A DNA stretch of 9,773 nt, from the NCBI GenBank assembly GCA_945867245.1, contig CAMBHQ010000019.1, positions 1 to 9,773 of the forward strand, written 5' to 3'. Position numbers and translations under genes: made by a program. The number at the start of each line of letters is the position of its first letter. Positions within the stretch are counted from its first letter, which is position 1. Positions 6,652 through 9,773 of this stretch are shown here, piece by piece. The DNA comes from an uncultured Porphyromonas sp. Its GTDB lineage: Bacteria > Bacteroidota > Bacteroidia > Bacteroidales > Porphyromonadaceae. The notes beneath the pieces were generated by a model. It made no database searches and was not told the DNA's origin. It worked only from the letters and a program-made list of their open reading frames with translations.

Positions 6652-8723
6652 TAGTCGATTGATTTAGGGGGATGTGTCTGTATGCGTGGTGTAGCGTAGC
6701 TGAGGCCAGGCAAGGCATCCCGACCATCGAGTGTCGTCAGCGCAAAGGCAAACATCCACTTATTAAGGCGTACCTCAGGACGGCTAAAGCGGTCGATGGG
6801 GAGCTTGATGAGTACGCGGTTCCAGCCCTTGCGCAGAGATACTTGCATCGGTGGGCGTGCCGTAGCGTTCTCGTTGCCTAGCTCCTGCTCGTTGTCCCTC
6901 TGGCTATGCGTGGCCGTCCAGCGTGGGGGGAGTAGCTCCTGTCCATTGAGCCACACACGGCTCTCCTTATAGTCCCACTTGCCCTGTGGGGGCGCTAGGT
7001 CGCTCTCGGAGCGGCTATAGTTCTGCGTCTCTAGGAGTAGCCCAGCCTGCTGTGCCTGCTCGCTGTGTATCCATGCGGTGGCGTAGGCTGTGCTGTTGGG
7101 CTGAGGCTCGGCTATAAGGCTGTAGCAGGTCTTACCCCACACGTGGCGCAGATAGCCCCCCGAGCCATAAGTGCCCTGCACGTAGGGGTAGTCGCCCGTA
7201 CCGACCTCGGCAGGAGGTGCCAGACGTTCGGCACGGCAATCGGCTAGATAACTCGCCTCGGGGGCGAAGCTACGGCTGAGGTCGCCCCCATTGTCGTAGA
7301 CCGTGCTGATGTACCAAGCCGCGTGGCTCTGCTGTACGTAGGGGAAGGCTTCGTCTCGGAAGAAGCGTTGCTTGTGCCAGAGCATACGGCGCTCAAAGTC
7401 GATGAAGGCAGTGCGTGTGCTGTCCTTGGCGCTGAAGTCGAGAGCCGCTGTAGGGGCATCGAAGTAGCCCTCGCCACCGCCTATCCAACTGCGCTCTGCT
7501 AGGGCAAGCATGGCAGGGTAGACATTATTCTGAGCCATGATACTACGAGGGTCGGATATGAGCCTATCGTTCCACACGGCAGCGATGGTGCCAGCTAAGC
7601 CATAATTGCCCTGAGGGCGGTCGTAGATACGGCTATGGTAGAGCATCACGAGGTCGGCGAAGAGGTCGTAATGATTGATATAATGCAGGCGGCTGTCGAT
7701 GGCGGGTATGCCGAGCTGAGCCTTGCCCCGATAGCTCCACAGATGGGTCATATCTATCTGTCCGAGTTTGTACTCCCAGCCAGGATTCCACGAGATAACC
7801 TTCTTGCCGAGGCTACGCACATAGGCCACCATCTCGGGGACGAAGTAGGGGTCTGTGAACGTCACCTCGTCCGTACCAATATGGATATAGGGGACCTCCA
7901 TGGCCTCGCAGGCTTCTCGGAGGAGGACTTTTAGTGCGGCCTTGCCCTCGGGCGTCTGCATCCCGAAGCCCATAGCCCGCTCGAAGGCTGCGCTGTGCCC
8001 AGGCATATCGAGCTCGGGGATGAGCGTAACGCGTAGACGCTGGCAATACTCTACGAGCTCTCGGGCCTCGGCAAGCGTGTAATACTTGCCCGCCATGCGG
8101 GTCATAGAGGCGGCAGAGTTGAGCTGGGGGAAGGCCTTACTCTCTAAGCGCCACGCCTGATTCTCGGTAAGGTGCCAGTGGAACACGTTCACTTTGTAGC
8201 GCGCCAGTAGGGCGATTTGTCGCTTGAGTTCGTCTAGGGGGATGTAGGTGCGCCCTACGTCCTGCATATAGCCACGTATGCGGAAGTTAGGCCAGTCGAT
8301 AATCTCGCAGTAGTCGAGCGCTCCGCTCTTGGTCTGCGAGGCTAGTAGTTGGTCTAGTGTCTGTAGTCCACGATAAAGGCCGAGGGGTTGCTGGGCCTCG
8401 ATGCGGATACCGCTCTTATTGATGACGAGGCGATACGCTTCATTTTTGTTGTGGCTTACCTTAGGGAGGCTAGGGACGAGTACGCTCTCTAGGGTGATTT
8501 TGCTACTAGCATCGACGGTAATGCCATAAGTTCTGAGCGTCTGGCGCATCTCATTCTGGAGGTATATGCCCTTGACGTTTAGGCTGGCGAACTGCAATGT
8601 GCCTGCCTGCTGCTTAGCTATCTGAGGTTTGGGTAATAGGTGCTGTATGCCCGCCGATGCGTTTAGCCCGAGGGTGCATAGGCTTAGCCCGAGGGCTAAT
8701 GTGCGGAAGTATTTATAATTCAT
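6651..8723 (-). CDS. GH20 beta-N-acetylhexosaminidase, exported
   Basis: The 690-residue enzyme removes terminal beta-linked GlcNAc/GalNAc from glycans. It has a signal peptide of about 24 residues ending 'NASA', with no proper lipobox, so it is exported as a soluble or outer-membrane-associated protein. A GH20b-type N-terminal domain (about 28-145) precedes the TIM barrel (about 146-415). Visible barrel motifs are 'RGYMQDVGRTYIP' (150-162), 'VFHWHLTENQAWRLE' (180-194), 'PELDMPGHS' (236-244) and the catalytic pair in 'HIGTDEVTF' (Asp285-Glu286; Asp positions the substrate acetamido group, Glu is the general acid). The first D-E partner is usually preceded by HIGGDE, here HIGTDE. A C-terminal region (about 540-665) ending in 'LRKGWNRVLIKLPID' looks like a galactose-binding-like jelly roll. 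There is no obvious type IX secretion C-terminal domain. The ATG overlaps the stop of the methyltransferase gene by 4 bases (ATGA), and the stop overlaps the patatin start by 1 base. Confidence 0.9.
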   Translation of the reverse strand: MNYKYFRTLALGLSLCTLGLNASAGIQHLLPKPQIAKQQAGTLQFASLNVKGIYLQNEMRQTLRTYGITVDASSKITLESVLVPSLPKVSHNKNEAYRLVINKSGIRIEAQQPLGLYRGLQTLDQLLASQTKSGALDYCEIIDWPNFRIRGYMQDVGRTYIPLDELKRQIALLARYKVNVFHWHLTENQAWRLESKAFPQLNSAASMTRMAGKYYTLAEARELVEYCQRLRVTLIPELDMPGHSAAFERAMGFGMQTPEGKAALKVLLREACEAMEVPYIHIGTDEVTFTDPYFVPEMVAYVRSLGKKVISWNPGWEYKLGQIDMTHLWSYRGKAQLGIPAIDSRLHYINHYDLFADLVMLYHSRIYDRPQGNYGLAGTIAAVWNDRLISDPRSIMAQNNVYPAMLALAERSWIGGGEGYFDAPTAALDFSAKDSTRTAFIDFERRMLWHKQRFFRDEAFPYVQQSHAAWYISTVYDNGGDLSRSFAPEASYLADCRAERLAPPAEVGTGDYPYVQGTYGSGGYLRHVWGKTCYSLIAEPQPNSTAYATAWIHSEQAQQAGLLLETQNYSRSESDLAPPQGKWDYKESRVWLNGQELLPPRWTATHSQRDNEQELGNENATARPPMQVSLRKGWNRVLIKLPIDRFSRPEVRLNKWMFAFALTTLDGRDALPGLSYATPRIQTHPPKSID

Positions 8724-9547
8724 TTAATTGTTTGTTGTCTGTCGAGCGTCGCACTGATGCGACGGAGGTAGTCTTGGCGGATATGTGGGTCCGTGAGTTC
8801 TTCTCGTCGGGCTTTTGCAAGGTCTAGGAAGTCGGCAGAGCTGTCGATGCCTAGGAAACATCGACCGAGTAAGCTAGCGGCAATACCTGTGGTAGCACTC
8901 CCCGCAAAGGGGTCTAGCACCCTCTGGCCTACCTGTGTACTAGCCTGCAGAATGCGTGATAATAATGGCAGTGGCTTCTGTGTAGGGTGTTTGCCACAGC
9001 TCTTCTCCCAGCGCCCGATAGCGGGGAGCGACCATACGTCTGTCATCTGTTTGCCTCCATTACTCTGACGCATACTCTGATAATCATAGTAATGTGGTAC
9101 TTTGGCTTCGCGCCGAGCCCATAGGATAAACTCTGTAGAGTGTGTAAAGAAGCGACACGATATATTAGGCGGAGGATTGGTCTTTGCCCAAGTGATCACG
9201 TTCAGTAGTTTGTAGCCCAAGCGCTTGAGCTGGTTAGCTACAGAGAATATATTGTGATGAGTGCCACTCACCCATATAGTACCACCGGGGCTGAGCTTCT
9301 CTCTACAGAGACTAAGCCATTCGAGGTTAAATGCCTCCAGCTCCTCCGCACTAATACTCTTGTCCCATTCTCCCTTATCGACGCACACGACCTCTCCGCT
9401 CTGATATGATATACCGCCACTAGACAGGAAGTAGGGAGGATCAGCAAATATCATATCAAACTCATAGGAGAATTGTGTCAGGAGCTCTCGGCAGTCTCCA
9501 TGAAGCAGAGTAAAATCCCGATTGTCGCTTTGGTAGTATCGCTGCAT
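8720..9547 (-). CDS. dpnA: DpnA-type adenine-N6 DNA methyltransferase, GATC specificity inferred
   Basis: From the ATG at 9547 the protein has 275 residues, close to DpnA of the DpnII system. Motif order is that of a beta-class methyltransferase: catalytic 'DPPY' at 36-39 near the N-terminus, and the S-adenosylmethionine-binding 'DPFAGSATT' at 212-220 near the C-terminus. Segments strongly reminiscent of DpnA are 'MIFADPPYFLSSGGIS', 'VDKGEWDKS', 'NISCRFFTHSTEFILWARR' and 'GKHPTQKP'. The family methylates adenine in GATC, and DpnA also acts on single-stranded DNA. The open frame extends to a possible start at 9664, but that adds 39 residues lying wholly inside the endonuclease gene in another frame and with no family match; the ATG at 9547 has AAGGA seven bases before it and starts exactly where the family does. 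It begins 4 bases after the endonuclease stop and overlaps the GH20 start by 4 bases. A second, DpnM-like methyltransferase may lie beyond the edge. Confidence 0.92.
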   Translation of the reverse strand: MQRYYQSDNRDFTLLHGDCRELLTQFSYEFDMIFADPPYFLSSGGISYQSGEVVCVDKGEWDKSISAEELEAFNLEWLSLCREKLSPGGTIWVSGTHHNIFSVANQLKRLGYKLLNVITWAKTNPPPNISCRFFTHSTEFILWARREAKVPHYYDYQSMRQSNGGKQMTDVWSLPAIGRWEKSCGKHPTQKPLPLLSRILQASTQVGQRVLDPFAGSATTGIAASLLGRCFLGIDSSADFLDLAKARREELTDPHIRQDYLRRISATLDRQQTIK

Positions 9548-9551
9548 ATCT

Positions 9552-9773
9552 TTATCCTTCGGCTTGTAACTCGGAGATAAGCAAAGGCAAAGTAGTAAGA
9601 TTATATATTTTGGGAATAGCCGAGAACGCTTCCTGTAACTTACTCTTGGCTCCATGCCAGCCAATGCCGTCTGTAATCCATATAAACTCGAAGCCCTCGA
9701 CGGAATTAACGCGCGGAGCTAGCTCGGTGTAAGCGCGAGCAACCTCATTGAGCTTGGAGCCTGCACTGCTGTA
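9552..9773 (-). CDS. DpnII-type restriction endonuclease, C-terminal fragment (5' partial)
   Basis: Reading the minus strand from the last base gives 73 codons without a stop, then TAA at 9552-9554. The start lies beyond the right edge. The peptide opens 'YSSAGSKLNEVARAYTEL', continues 'GFEFIWITDGIGWHGAKSKLQEAF' and ends 'IYNLTTLPLLISELQAEG'. This matches the C-terminus of the DpnII family from memory, where a 'GGSKLNE.AR.Y' helix is followed by 'F.F.W.TDG.GW..AK..L.E.F' and 'YN...L'. DpnII cuts unmethylated duplex DNA before GATC. The full enzyme is near 290 residues, so about a quarter is seen and the catalytic residues are probably outside. The next gene is a DpnA-type methyltransferase 4 bases downstream, which independently supports the call. 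The region is AT-rich for this window (about 43% G+C across 9541-9660, hand count). Confidence 0.85.
   Translation of the reverse strand, partial: YSSAGSKLNEVARAYTELAPRVNSVEGFEFIWITDGIGWHGAKSKLQEAFSAIPKIYNLTTLPLLISELQAEG
9555..9559 (-). promoter_or_regulatory. Shine-Dalgarno-like site that decides the methyltransferase start
   Basis: Read on the minus strand, AAGGA is followed seven bases later by the ATG at 9547, and it overlaps the end of the endonuclease gene. Such sites are uncommon in this phylum and none was noticed before the other genes here, so it may be inherited with the transferred module. Confidence 0.5.

Noticed and set aside
7813..8046. Open frames inside the GH20, patatin, ppiD-like and DUF4270 genes on other frames or strands
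   Set aside because: They are low-complexity, Arg/Ala/Pro-rich shadows of well-supported genes, without family signatures or start signals.
6651..8723. Lipoprotein signal or type IX secretion sorting domain in the GH20 enzyme
   Set aside because: Cys16 follows 'LSL', not a valid lipobox, and the C-terminus lacks a recognisable sorting domain.
9548..9664. N-terminal extension of the methyltransferase to a start at 9664, giving a hydrophobic stretch that resembles a membrane anchor
   Set aside because: These 39 codons overlap the endonuclease gene in another frame, have no family counterpart, and the ATG at 9547 has an AAGGA site and the expected length.
1..9773. CRISPR array, tRNA, rRNA, insertion sequence or phage genes
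   Set aside because: No spaced direct repeats, no conserved RNA motifs and no transposase or phage-like reading frames were seen; gene-free gaps are all under 200 bases.

Overview
The window looks like a chromosomal segment of a Bacteroidetes bacterium, most likely a Porphyromonas-like member of the Bacteroidales. Three things point there: two identical GTATCTTTGC sequences that fit the Bacteroidetes -7 promoter element (TAnnTTTG), A-rich leaders instead of Shine-Dalgarno sites before most genes, and family-typical genes (DUF4270 lipoprotein, a short glycogen-synthase-domain protein beside it, a PpiD/SurA-type isomerase, an outer-membrane barrel, a GH20 hexosaminidase). The genus is an inference; the phylum is well supported.

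Layout, left to right. (1) 1-1035, plus: the C-terminal part of an outer-membrane beta-barrel protein, probably TonB-dependent, cut by the left edge. (2) 1036-1192: a short hairpin and a promoter. (3) 1193-3343, plus: a membrane-anchored PpiD/SurA-like periplasmic folding factor. (4) 3344-3540: a small bulged hairpin, a 15-bp GC-rich hairpin and a second promoter. (5) 3541-4341 and 4366-5775, plus: a two-gene unit of a catalytically degenerate GT5-domain protein and a DUF4270 surface-type lipoprotein. (6) 5776-5868: a 17-bp hairpin between convergent genes, probably a two-way terminator. (7) 5869-9773, minus: a compact operon read leftwards from beyond the right edge: DpnII-type restriction endonuclease (C-terminal 73 codons visible), DpnA-type GATC adenine methyltransferase, GH20 beta-N-acetylhexosaminidase, patatin-like phospholipase. 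Neighbours are 4 bp apart, overlap by 4 bp (ATGA), and overlap by 1 bp (TAATG), respectively.

The most notable result is the restriction-modification module at the right edge. The endonuclease tail is easily missed because it has no start in the window, and the longest methyltransferase reading frame wrongly extends 39 codons into it. The target of this family is GATC, and a hand scan finds only three GATC sites in 9.8 kb where roughly 38 would be expected; two of the three are inside the methyltransferase gene. The genome therefore appears to have lived with GATC restriction for a long time. The module is also joined by overlapping stop/start codons to two ordinary envelope/lipid genes, and the last codons of the methyltransferase gene are made of a 15-base A-rich leader that also precedes ppiD.

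I saw no tRNA, rRNA, CRISPR array, insertion sequence or riboswitch.
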